From Flavobacteriales bacterium UBA6165 (GTDB lineage: Bacteria > Bacteroidota > Bacteroidia > Flavobacteriales_D > Crocinitomicaceae), in assembly GCA_002422285.1 (NCBI GenBank), contig DIUF01000014.1, positions 8,462 to 35,093 of the forward strand: DNA of 26,632 nucleotides, read 5' to 3'. The stretch's first letter is position 1; every line of letters starts with the position of its first letter. The notes beneath the pieces were generated by a model that saw only the letters and a list, made by a program, of their open reading frames with translations, did no database searches and had not been told where the DNA came from. This document shows, in pieces, positions 6,442-13,061 of the stretch. The position numbers and the translations under genes were made by a program.

Positions 6442-7566
6442 ATGAAATTATACCTAATAGCCGGTGAAGCTTCAGGGGATTTGCATGGAAGCAATCTCAT
6501 GAAAGCACTTTTGAAAGAAAATTCCAATGTCTCCTTCCGTTTTTGGGGCGGTGATCGAATGGCACAAATTGGCGGCCAACCAAGAAAACACATCAAAGAA
6601 TTGGCATTCATGGGTTTCATTGAGGTCATACTCAACCTCACCACTATTTTGAAAAACATCAAGTTTTGTAAGCAAGATATCCTCGAATTTAAGCCAGATG
6701 CACTCATTCTTATTGACTATCCTGGCTTCAATCTTAGAATTGCGAAGTGGGCCAAAGCCAACAATATCAAGGTGCTGTATTATATATCGCCACAAATTTG
6801 GGCTTGGAAGCAAAAACGAGGTCACCTCATCCGTGAGGTAGTCGACGAAATGTATTGCATTCTTCCATTTGAGCAAGAATTCTACAAAAAATTTCAGGTC
6901 GATGCGCATTTTGTTGGTCATCCCTTGATAGATGCCATAGATGAATTTCAAAAAAACGAATTCGACAAAGTCCGTTTTCTTAACCAAAACAATTTAGATG
7001 GGCGACCCATTCTCGCGCTATTGCCTGGCAGTCGAAAACAAGAAATCAAAATCAAATTGCCGTTGATGTTGCAAGCCGCGCAAAAATATGCAAGCTCGCA
7101 TCAAATCGTAATTGCTGGCGCACCCAACCTAGATGCCGCGTATTACTGTAAGATTTGCGGAGATAAAAAAGCAAAAATTGTCTTTGGATTGACCTATGAC
7201 TTATTGAGTTCATCCGAACTTGCTTTGGTAACCAGCGGCACAGCTACTTTAGAAACAGCCTTGTTTGGTGTCCCACAAGTTGTTTGTTATAAAGGTTCGC
7301 CCATATCTTATCACATCGCGAAGAGACTGATAAAAGTGTCATACATCTCTTTGGTGAATCTCATACTGAACAAAGATCTTGTTACAGAATTGATTCAAGA
7401 TGAATGCAATGCCAAGCGTATGCAGGAAGAATTGGACAAAATTATTGTTGGTGGAAAGTCAGAAACCATCACACATGGCTATCAAGAATTACAGTCTATG
7501 CTGGGAGGCTCAGGCGCCAGTCGAAGAACTGCACAACACATGTTGAAAAGTATTCTAAAACGGTAA
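6442..7566 (+). CDS. lpxB: Lipid-A-disaccharide synthase
   Basis: The 374-residue glycosyltransferase (GT19) condenses UDP-2,3-diacylglucosamine with lipid X to form the lipid A disaccharide at the inner membrane. Family marks visible in order: GEASGDLHG at residues 8-16, the IDYPGFNLRIAK block, YYISPQIWAWK, the FVGHPLID block, the LLPGSRKQEI motif at the start of the C-terminal Rossmann half, and TSGTATLETALFGVPQVVCYK for UDP binding. Length and motif order are normal. ATG 6442 abuts the preceding stop codon. The next gene starts 35 nt downstream with its own promoter-like element. Confidence 0.96.
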   Translation: MKLYLIAGEASGDLHGSNLMKALLKENSNVSFRFWGGDRMAQIGGQPRKHIKELAFMGFIEVILNLTTILKNIKFCKQDILEFKPDALILIDYPGFNLRIAKWAKANNIKVLYYISPQIWAWKQKRGHLIREVVDEMYCILPFEQEFYKKFQVDAHFVGHPLIDAIDEFQKNEFDKVRFLNQNNLDGRPILALLPGSRKQEIKIKLPLMLQAAQKYASSHQIVIAGAPNLDAAYYCKICGDKKAKIVFGLTYDLLSSSELALVTSGTATLETALFGVPQVVCYKGSPISYHIAKRLIKVSYISLVNLILNKDLVTELIQDECNAKRMQEELDKIIVGGKSETITHGYQELQSMLGGSGASRRTAQHMLKSILKR

Positions 7567-7588
7567 GATTTTTGACTTACACGACCCG

Positions 7589-7596
7589 TACTTTTG
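7589..7596 (+). promoter_or_regulatory. Candidate -7 element for the SpoIID-like gene
   Basis: TACTTTTG is a perfect match to TAnnTTTG and lies 5 nt before ATG 7602. A TTTG at 7571-7574 is only 14 nt upstream, shorter than the usual -33 spacing, so the match is partial. Confidence 0.4.
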
Positions 7597-7601
7597 TGAA
7601 A

Positions 7602-8783
7602 ATGCGGACAATTCTCTGTATATTAATATTATTCATGCCTGTTTCTGTGTGGTTACAAACCATGCAAATCGGTGTGCTGCGCAATCAAAAAACCACGAAA
7701 ATCGAAATTAAGGTTGTACGGGGAAGCTATAAAGTGATTGGGGATGACTTCACGGCAGCTGAATTAGAAGCCGGACAATCGATTGTGCTTGAGACGAATA
7801 CAAAAAATCGTGTAAGGACCACTATGAAAGGGCAAGTCTTAGGCAACTTCAACAAAGTCATCATTCGTGGCACGCTTAAAGGCGATATTTTGGAATTAAA
7901 ATCTATCTCCCCCAGCGCCAAAGTCTGCGAATACCATGGCGATTTAGTTGTGACCAACCCACTAAGTGATTTAAAACTGATCAATCACGTTTCCATGGAG
8001 CACTACTTATCTGGTGTTGTGGAATGTGAGGGCGGTACTGGCCACACCGAGACCTATTATATGGTTCAAGCAATCATGAGTCGCACTTACGCTTTGAAAT
8101 ACATAGATAAGCACAAAAATGATGGTTTCCAGTTGTGCGACCAAGTGCACTGTCAGGCCTATCACCATCGACAAATGCGAACACCATTAATCAATCAAGC
8201 TGTTACGCAAACAGACGGCATGGTGATGGTTGATGAAAAAAACAGATTGATTGATGCGTTTTTTTATGCCAACTGTGGAGGAGAAACCTGCGATGCTTCG
8301 CACGTTTGGAACACATCAATTCCCTATTTGAAACCATTTAAAGACACCTTTTGCATCAAAACTGCTCAAGCCAGATGGTCAAAGAAAATTCCAAAACAAG
8401 ATTGGGTCAATTTTTTGGTGAATAATTACGATTATCCTATCTATGACTCTGTGTATCGGGAGAAAATTTTTCATTTTGTTCAAGAAAACAGGTTGGCTTT
8501 TTTTCACGGACCCGAGCTCGGAATTCCCTTGCGCGATATTCGACATGAATTCAAATTGAAATCCACGTTCTTCTCATGTTACGAACACGAAGACCACGTA
8601 ATTCTCGAAGGATTTGGTTATGGACATGGCGTTGGTCTTTGTCAAGAAGGCGCAATGGAAATGGCTCGACGCGGATATCATTTCACCCAAATCTTGCGTT
8701 ATTATTTTCCGGGTATTATCATCCGCGTTCTCGAAAAATCAGATTACTTTCAACATGTAGAAAAATCACCTGAAGATTTTTAA
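7602..8783 (+). CDS. SpoIID/LytB domain protein, probable lytic transglycosylase
   Basis: The 393-residue product starts with a probable signal peptide (MRTILCILILFMPVSVWLQ). A beta-rich N-terminal region (about 20-120) precedes the SpoIID domain. EHYLSGVVECEGG carries the Glu (about residue 143) that aligns with the catalytic Glu of SpoIID, which cleaves denuded glycan strands. Then follow the SRTYALKY block, FFYANCGGETCDASHVW and the C-terminal GFGYGHGVGLCQEGAMEMA, the standard SpoIID ending. The family is best known from sporulation but is widespread in Bacteroidota, where a role in peptidoglycan turnover is inferred. The frame is open back to 7404 inside lpxB; the signal peptide decides for ATG 7602. 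Confidence 0.88.
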   Translation: MRTILCILILFMPVSVWLQTMQIGVLRNQKTTKIEIKVVRGSYKVIGDDFTAAELEAGQSIVLETNTKNRVRTTMKGQVLGNFNKVIIRGTLKGDILELKSISPSAKVCEYHGDLVVTNPLSDLKLINHVSMEHYLSGVVECEGGTGHTETYYMVQAIMSRTYALKYIDKHKNDGFQLCDQVHCQAYHHRQMRTPLINQAVTQTDGMVMVDEKNRLIDAFFYANCGGETCDASHVWNTSIPYLKPFKDTFCIKTAQARWSKKIPKQDWVNFLVNNYDYPIYDSVYREKIFHFVQENRLAFFHGPELGIPLRDIRHEFKLKSTFFSCYEHEDHVILEGFGYGHGVGLCQEGAMEMARRGYHFTQILRYYFPGIIIRVLEKSDYFQHVEKSPEDF

Positions 8784-8796
8784 TAAACCCATTATC

Positions 8797-9033
8797 ATGC
8801 AAAGAAAAAGTACAGTTTTATTATTGATTTATATCACCATGATGATTATTATCATTTGGCAACAGGTACAAATCAACAAAATATCGGAAGCTTTCAATGA
8901 AGAAAAAATTCTTTTTGATGCCAACTACGGCGAAGTAATCAGATTGAAAGACGATTTGGGCGCATACGAGGACAGCTGTCGTTTGTACCGCAAAGAAATT
9001 GAAAAACTCACAAACAAGGAGAACAATGAATAG
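8797..9033 (+). CDS. Short single-pass membrane protein with coiled coil
   Basis: The 78-residue protein has one N-terminal membrane segment (LLLIYITMMIIIIW, about 8-21), then a polar helical tail rich in Glu and Lys (about 25-77) with heptad-like spacing, so probably a coiled coil facing the periplasm or cytosol. The layout resembles FtsB/FtsL-like small proteins, but no diagnostic residues support that identity. It starts 13 nt after the SpoIID stop and its last 8 nt overlap the start of the DUF4403 gene, so the three are likely an operon. Confidence 0.8.
   Translation: MQRKSTVLLLIYITMMIIIIWQQVQINKISEAFNEEKILFDANYGEVIRLKDDLGAYEDSCRLYRKEIEKLTNKENNE
9016..9021 (+). promoter_or_regulatory. 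Shine-Dalgarno sequence deciding the DUF4403 start
   Basis: AAGGAG lies 4 nt before ATG 9026, inside the end of the upstream gene. It supports ATG 9026 over the TTG at 8999 and is unusual, because most genes here have no such site. Confidence 0.6.
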
Positions 9034-10429
9034 TCAATCAAAAGGCAACTCTTACAAATCAATCGCGCTTATTTTTTTCGGTATTGGGATAATTCTTCAA
9101 GTCTTTTCTTGTTCAAGCGCAAAGCGAATTGAGATTCCTCGGCCTGAAGAAACGCCCGCAGAAGTGGTGCCATTTGATGTCCCAACTTCATTTATCAATG
9201 TGGGTATTTCACTAACTTGGGCAGAATTAGAAACGCAAGTCAACGACATGATGCCAACCAAAATCATGGATGATAAGGACTTTAACAAAGACGGCTTAAA
9301 AGTTCATTTGACCAAAACTGGACCTGTTCGAATTGCTTTTAAAATCAATCAAATTCTAATCAGTATTCCTGTAAATGCAAGAGTTTGGTACCGCTATGGA
9401 GCTTTAGGAATTTATGACATCAAGGAATTTCGCATGAAAGGCATTGTGAATTTGCTCTCATTCGTAAAACTGGAAGAATGCGCTATATTAACTCGAACAA
9501 AAATTGACAAAATCAACTGGGAAGAAAGTCCAACCATGCAATTTTACGGCAAAAATGTGCCTGTTGGTTATGCCGTTGACCCTTTGATTGAGATGAATGC
9601 CGCGTCAATTTCAAAAAGCATTGACACAGAACTCAAAGATTTGCTCGATTTCAAACCCCTGCTCGTAGAATACATGCAAGGATTTCGCGAACCCATTTTG
9701 ATTAGTGAAGAATACAAATTGTGGATTCAAGTCTCACCATTGGCATTTTTGACCACCCCGCTTCGAATGAACACAGAGCAAATTCAATTGGACGTCAATC
9801 TACGTGCAAAAATCAAGACAACAATGGGCAAAAAACCAGCTAAAAATGAACCCATAGGAGATATTTTATTCAAGTCCGACGCGCCATTACGAAAAGAAAT
9901 CGAAGTGAATTTACCTATTGAAACACCTTTTGAAGAATTGAATGAACTCTTCACCAATCAATTTAAAGGCACTGTTTTGTATGATGGAAAAAAGGATGTT
10001 ACATTAGAAGAAATTAAACTGTGGCACAGCGAGAAAAAATTGATTATTGCTGTTCGTTTGGAAGGAAAAGTTAAGGGTTGGCTGTTTTTAAAAGGAACAC
10101 CAAAATATAATTCCGAAACTTCGGAGATTTATTTAGATGATTTGGATTATCATGTAAATACTAAAAACGTTTTGGTGAAATCATTGAATTGGATGCTTTC
10201 AGGAAAGGTTTTGAAACTTTTTAAAGATAATGCTAAATATTCCATGAAACAAGATCTTGAAGACCTACGAAAAGAAATGAATCAGCAAATGAATGGCTTC
10301 AAACCTCACAATTCGGTTGAAATCAAATTCAGAATGTCGGCGCTAAAATTTGATCAATTGTATTTGACAAACGTAGGGCTGATTACTCAATTTCAAATGA
10401 TGGCACTGATGGGAGCAAAAATTGGATAA
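9026..10429 (+). CDS. DUF4403 family lipoprotein
   Basis: The 467-residue product has a hydrophobic N-terminal segment (SIALIFFGIGIILQVFSC) ending in a lipobox, so it is probably a lipoprotein. The body fits DUF4403: an opening VPTSFINVGISLTWAELE, the KTGPVRIAFKINQILISIPVNARVWYRYG block, and amphipathic beta strands through to the C-terminal region with FRMSALKFDQLYL. Members resemble tubular lipid-binding or AsmA-like folds in being long repetitive beta sheets, but no function is established. Its start overlaps the preceding gene by 8 nt with a good ribosome-binding site, suggesting translational coupling. No plus-strand terminator follows. The hairpins downstream fold better on the opposite strand. 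Confidence 0.87.
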   Translation: MNSQSKGNSYKSIALIFFGIGIILQVFSCSSAKRIEIPRPEETPAEVVPFDVPTSFINVGISLTWAELETQVNDMMPTKIMDDKDFNKDGLKVHLTKTGPVRIAFKINQILISIPVNARVWYRYGALGIYDIKEFRMKGIVNLLSFVKLEECAILTRTKIDKINWEESPTMQFYGKNVPVGYAVDPLIEMNAASISKSIDTELKDLLDFKPLLVEYMQGFREPILISEEYKLWIQVSPLAFLTTPLRMNTEQIQLDVNLRAKIKTTMGKKPAKNEPIGDILFKSDAPLRKEIEVNLPIETPFEELNELFTNQFKGTVLYDGKKDVTLEEIKLWHSEKKLIIAVRLEGKVKGWLFLKGTPKYNSETSEIYLDDLDYHVNTKNVLVKSLNWMLSGKVLKLFKDNAKYSMKQDLEDLRKEMNQQMNGFKPHNSVEIKFRMSALKFDQLYLTNVGLITQFQMMALMGAKIG

Positions 10430-10446
10430 AGCGATTTCAGAAAAAT

Positions 10447-10516
10447 AAAAAAAACCCCGTCCAGCCTTTGCCAGTCCGAGGTTTCCGCCATGAAAAATCG
10501 TTGTTTATAAAACTTA
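10447..10516 (-). ncRNA. Candidate small RNA, unit A of a tandem pair
   Basis: On the minus strand a promoter-like CATCTTTG (10523-10530) is followed about 37 nt later by TTTTTCATGGCG, an 8-bp hairpin (10452-10484) and a run of eight U. The stem contains a position that is G-U on the minus-strand RNA but C-A on the plus strand, so the minus strand is favoured. The ends are estimates. Unit B (10631-10705) has the same order and spacing of motifs. No coding gene lies upstream that needs this terminator. Confidence 0.35.
10452..10484 (-). terminator. Minus-strand terminator hairpin A
   Basis: On the minus-strand RNA, AAACCUCG pairs with CGGGGUUU (one G-U) around a 17-nt loop and runs into eight U (10447-10454). 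Confidence 0.55.
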
Positions 10517-10522
10517 TCTGTA

Positions 10523-10530
10523 CAAAGATG
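10523..10530 (-). promoter_or_regulatory. Promoter-like element of unit A
   Basis: The minus-strand CATCTTTG matches TAnnTTTG at 7 of 8. It is part of AAGCATCTTTGT (10522-10533), which differs at one base from the matching element of unit B. Confidence 0.35.
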
Positions 10531-10563
10531 CTTCAAATTGAAGCGCAGAAGCCTATACTTTTC

Positions 10564-10593
10564 ATGAAACCCTCATTTAACTTTATGAATTAT
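10564..10593 (-). repeat. Upstream conserved element, copy A
   Basis: Matches 10752-10781 at about 22 of 30 bases, with most differences being T/C changes. Shared blocks are GAAACCC, ACTT and GAATTA on the plus strand. It lies about 30 nt from the promoter-like element in both units. Confidence 0.55.
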
Positions 10594-10630
10594 GAAATTC
10601 GCTTTAGCAAGAGGAGTAATCATAAGATGT

Positions 10631-10705
10631 AAAAAAAACCTCCGACTACTTTTTCAAGATAATCGGAGGTTCTCGCCATGAAAAAAAACTAAATCTTACT
10701 CTAAT
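10631..10705 (-). ncRNA. Candidate small RNA, unit B of a tandem pair
   Basis: It has the same architecture as unit A on the minus strand: CATATTTG (10712-10719), about 39 nt, TTTTTCATGGCG, a 13-bp hairpin (10637-10671) and eight U. Two G-U pairs in the stem would be C-A mismatches on the plus strand. Ends are estimates. It could also be a cis-acting element rather than a free RNA. Confidence 0.35.
10637..10671 (-). terminator. Minus-strand terminator hairpin B
   Basis: On the minus strand AACCUCCGA pairs with UCGGAGGUU. The stem continues for four more pairs, two of them G-U, around a 9-nt loop. Eight U follow (10631-10638). Confidence 0.65.
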
Positions 10706-10711
10706 TCAAGA

Positions 10712-10719
10712 CAAATATG
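10712..10719 (-). promoter_or_regulatory. Promoter-like element of unit B
   Basis: The minus-strand CATATTTG is 7 of 8 to TAnnTTTG. TTG of CTTGAGG lies 17 nt upstream, within the Bacteroidota -33/-7 spacing. Confidence 0.35.
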
Positions 10720-10751
10720 CTTTGTTTTTTTTACCTCAAGATGTCAACTTT

Positions 10752-10781
10752 ACGAAACCCATATTCTACTTCACGAATTAC
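10752..10781 (-). repeat. Upstream conserved element, copy B
   Basis: Diverged copy of 10564-10593, at the same distance (about 29 nt) from its promoter-like element. It supports duplication of a whole unit of about 190 nt. Confidence 0.55.
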
Positions 10782-10853
10782 ATGTTTGGGTTGAGGAAAC
10801 ATCATTTTCGTTTTAGGAATTTCTTGGCGTGTGGACATGAGCCGTTAAAACAC

Positions 10854-10891
10854 AAAAAAGCCCCAACCGAATAAACCGATTGAGGCTTTTT
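10854..10891 (-). terminator. Terminator of the T9SS propeller gene
   Basis: On the minus strand a 16-bp stem (10855-10870 with 10876-10891, with three G-U pairs) and a 5-nt loop end in six U. It lies about 58 nt beyond the stop of the minus-strand gene. It is preceded by TTTTTCATGG, like hairpins A and B. Confidence 0.8.
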
Positions 10892-10906
10892 CTACCATGA
10901 AAAATT

Positions 10907-10948
10907 GGCGAATGGCGACTGGCAACTAGCAAGCTAGAGGCTAGAAAC
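10907..10948. repeat. Degenerate heptad tandem repeat
   Basis: Six 7-base units can be read in a row: GGCGAAT, GGCGACT, GGCAACT, AGCAAGC, TAGAGGC, TAGAAAC. The period is clear in the first three and drifts afterwards. It lies between the stop codon and the terminator of the propeller gene. Confidence 0.5.
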
Positions 10949-12688
10949 CTACCTTTGAACCATCAATTTTTGCTGCTGCACCGCTCCATTCAATTCTGTT
11001 TGAATCAAATACAAGCCATTGCTCCAGTCTTGTGTAGATATGGTCATTAAATCGTTGTTTGCTGTTCCAGAAAAAACCACGCGACCGCTGATATCGGTGA
11101 TGGTGATTGACGCTCCAAGAGTCAAGTCTTTGATATGTAATTGGTTAGAAGCTGGATTTGGGAAAACAAGCATTGTAGATTGATTCGTGAAATCTTCAAT
11201 TGAAACAAATGTTTCGGCAGAAATTTTCATAATATATCCCACGCCAGCAGCACCACCACGCTCAATACCCGAATAATCCATATCTGTTGAACCATTTACA
11301 CCATGAATTAAGATATTGTCGTCGTTGTCTTGAAAAATTCCCAAAGCATAATCAGCCATATCACCACCCCAAACATGGCTGGTTTCGTAGTTACCATTAG
11401 CATCAAGTCTAAGCAAGAAGCAGTCATATTCGGCTATTCCCTCTTGTTCAGCCACACCATTGCCTGGGTCAAAATCAACGTCTCCAGAAAAAATTCCAGT
11501 TACCAACAACTTTCCATTATTATCAATGGTGCAAGCATAAGCGCGATCAAAATCATCAGCTCCAACTCTCTTGGCCCAAGATAAGGTGCCAGTACTATTT
11601 AATTTCATAATGAACACATCGTGCTGATTAGCTACGCCAACAGCCACCAAATTCAATACGCCAGCATTCGGGTCAAAATCAACTGTGCCGTAAAAATCAC
11701 CCACTGCATAAATATTACCGGTATCATCAACAGCTAAATCTTGAATAAAATTACCAGACCCAATCAAACGTTTTGCGAAAACATAGGTTCCAGCCGTGTC
11801 CAATTGCACTATAAATGACATATCTTCAGCAACGGCGCTCAAGGTATCTACATCAGCACCTGGATTCAAATCCAAATTACCTGTGTACCTTCCAGAGATG
11901 TGTAACTTATCGTTTTTTACTACAATTGAGGATACCCGTCTATTATCGCTTGCTGGCGTAGAGCCTGCAAAATCATTGGCCCAAACCAACTGTCCTGATG
12001 GGCTGTATTTGGCAATGTAAAGACTTCTGCTAGAGTTGGTGAAAGTAACATTATTTGGCGCGCCCAAATCCAAAACACCTACATATTCAGCAGCACTATA
12101 AATATTTCCTTGAGTGTCCACGTCCATAACTCTGGTATTTGAACCACCCGTATTATGCTCCTTCACCCATTGAAAATCGCCGTTGGTATTGAGTTTCAAA
12201 ACGAAATTGTACCAAAAACCATTTCCTGGAGTTTGAGGGAAAAGAACCACTCCATTTCCTGGATCCATGTCAATTTGAGCTTGAGGATTTAAAAAATAAC
12301 AAGCACCCATTACAAAAACGTTCCCTTGGGCATCAACCTCAATTGGTCCATTATAAATCCAAATATCAGAATTGGCAAGAATACTTTTCGCCCACAAAAG
12401 ACCACCATCAGAGTTGTACTTGGCAATGAAATATGAGTAATCGGTCGCGCCTAAATCATAACCCGATGTGCTGTTGAAATCTACGCGAATCGAATCTGAA
12501 AATACGCCCCAAACATAATAGTTGTTGTTGGCGTCATACGTAGCACCTCCTATTTCATGCCAGGTACTGTTCAAAGTTACATACTCTTTGGCCCATTCCA
12601 AGTTGTATTGTGCTGATGCCCCTGCTCCACTGAGCAAGAATAGGGCAAGCACCATAATTTTTGTTATAAAAGTAAAATTCCTTTTCAT
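10949..12688 (-). CDS. Secreted beta-propeller (SBBP-type) protein with T9SS sorting domain
   Basis: The 579-residue product starts at ATG 12688 with a signal peptide (MKRNFTFITKIMVLAL, then LSGAGASAQ). The frame continues upstream to 12805 but without a signal, so it is excluded. The body (about 30-490) holds roughly seven repeats of SBBP type, each with a YIAKY/FIMKL-like strand, a LxWAK strand, a DxxGNIY strand and often GxVDFDPG. These likely form a propeller, and the Asp-rich loops might bind calcium. The C-terminus (about 500-579) is a type A T9SS sorting domain: FPNPASNQLHI, ITDISGRVVFSG, WSNGLYLIQ and a final KLMVQR. It should be exported by T9SS and attached to the cell surface or released. 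The ligand is unknown. Confidence 0.88.
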   Translation of the reverse strand: MKRNFTFITKIMVLALFLLSGAGASAQYNLEWAKEYVTLNSTWHEIGGATYDANNNYYVWGVFSDSIRVDFNSTSGYDLGATDYSYFIAKYNSDGGLLWAKSILANSDIWIYNGPIEVDAQGNVFVMGACYFLNPQAQIDMDPGNGVVLFPQTPGNGFWYNFVLKLNTNGDFQWVKEHNTGGSNTRVMDVDTQGNIYSAAEYVGVLDLGAPNNVTFTNSSRSLYIAKYSPSGQLVWANDFAGSTPASDNRRVSSIVVKNDKLHISGRYTGNLDLNPGADVDTLSAVAEDMSFIVQLDTAGTYVFAKRLIGSGNFIQDLAVDDTGNIYAVGDFYGTVDFDPNAGVLNLVAVGVANQHDVFIMKLNSTGTLSWAKRVGADDFDRAYACTIDNNGKLLVTGIFSGDVDFDPGNGVAEQEGIAEYDCFLLRLDANGNYETSHVWGGDMADYALGIFQDNDDNILIHGVNGSTDMDYSGIERGGAAGVGYIMKISAETFVSIEDFTNQSTMLVFPNPASNQLHIKDLTLGASITITDISGRVVFSGTANNDLMTISTQDWSNGLYLIQTELNGAVQQQKLMVQR

Positions 12689-12711
12689 AGTTGTTTTTAT
12701 TAATGTTGATA

Positions 12712-12739
12712 CAAATTTCAGTTTTCCTTTTCCATCAAA
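12712..12739 (-). promoter_or_regulatory. Candidate promoter of the propeller gene
   Basis: On the minus strand TTTG (12736-12739) is followed 16 nt later by GAAATTTG (12712-12719), 7 of 8 to TAnnTTTG. It lies about 23 nt before ATG 12688. Confidence 0.35.
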
Positions 12740-13007
12740 ATGATCGAGTTGTTGAAACGAGCATGGCGGTTTATGAAATACTGTTTTGATTTTTTTTGGC
12801 ACCAATTTTCAAGTTACAATCTTTGAGTTACTTTTAGATGATTTAGCTTTTAGAGTTTCCGATTAAGCTATTACTTGTAAAATAACCTACAACTAAAGGC
12901 TAAGGGTAAAAGCTTGCGATTCATCCAACTCGTCAACTCGAAAGGCCATTTCAAAAGACGGTGATAGGATTTCTAAAAGTACTTAACGATTTAATAAATT
13001 TCTGAGC
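12740..13007. other. Intergenic region between divergent genes, nothing recognised
   Basis: This AT-rich stretch separates the minus-strand propeller gene from the plus-strand kinase gene. Apart from the flanking promoter-like elements I see no gene, RNA, palindrome or repeat beyond a short AACTCG direct repeat near 12930-12940. Confidence 0.6.
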
Positions 13008-13015
13008 TATGTTTG
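13008..13015 (+). promoter_or_regulatory. Candidate -7 element of the kinase-regulator operon
   Basis: TATGTTTG is a perfect match to TAnnTTTG and lies 46 nt before ATG 13062. No TTG is seen at -33. Confidence 0.45.
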
Positions 13016-13061
13016 TCCTATTCAAGATTAAACTGAATATTTGAACCCCTCAAAGCACTGC

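Noticed and set aside
10449..10680. Short leader peptides starting at the ATG of TTTTTCATGG on the minus strand
   Set aside because: The frames differ in length, and in unit A the frame runs well past the hairpin. There is no run of one amino acid codon as in classic attenuators. Kept only as an alternative in a finding.
12689..12805. N-terminal extension of the T9SS propeller gene
   Set aside because: It would bury the signal peptide that begins at ATG 12688.
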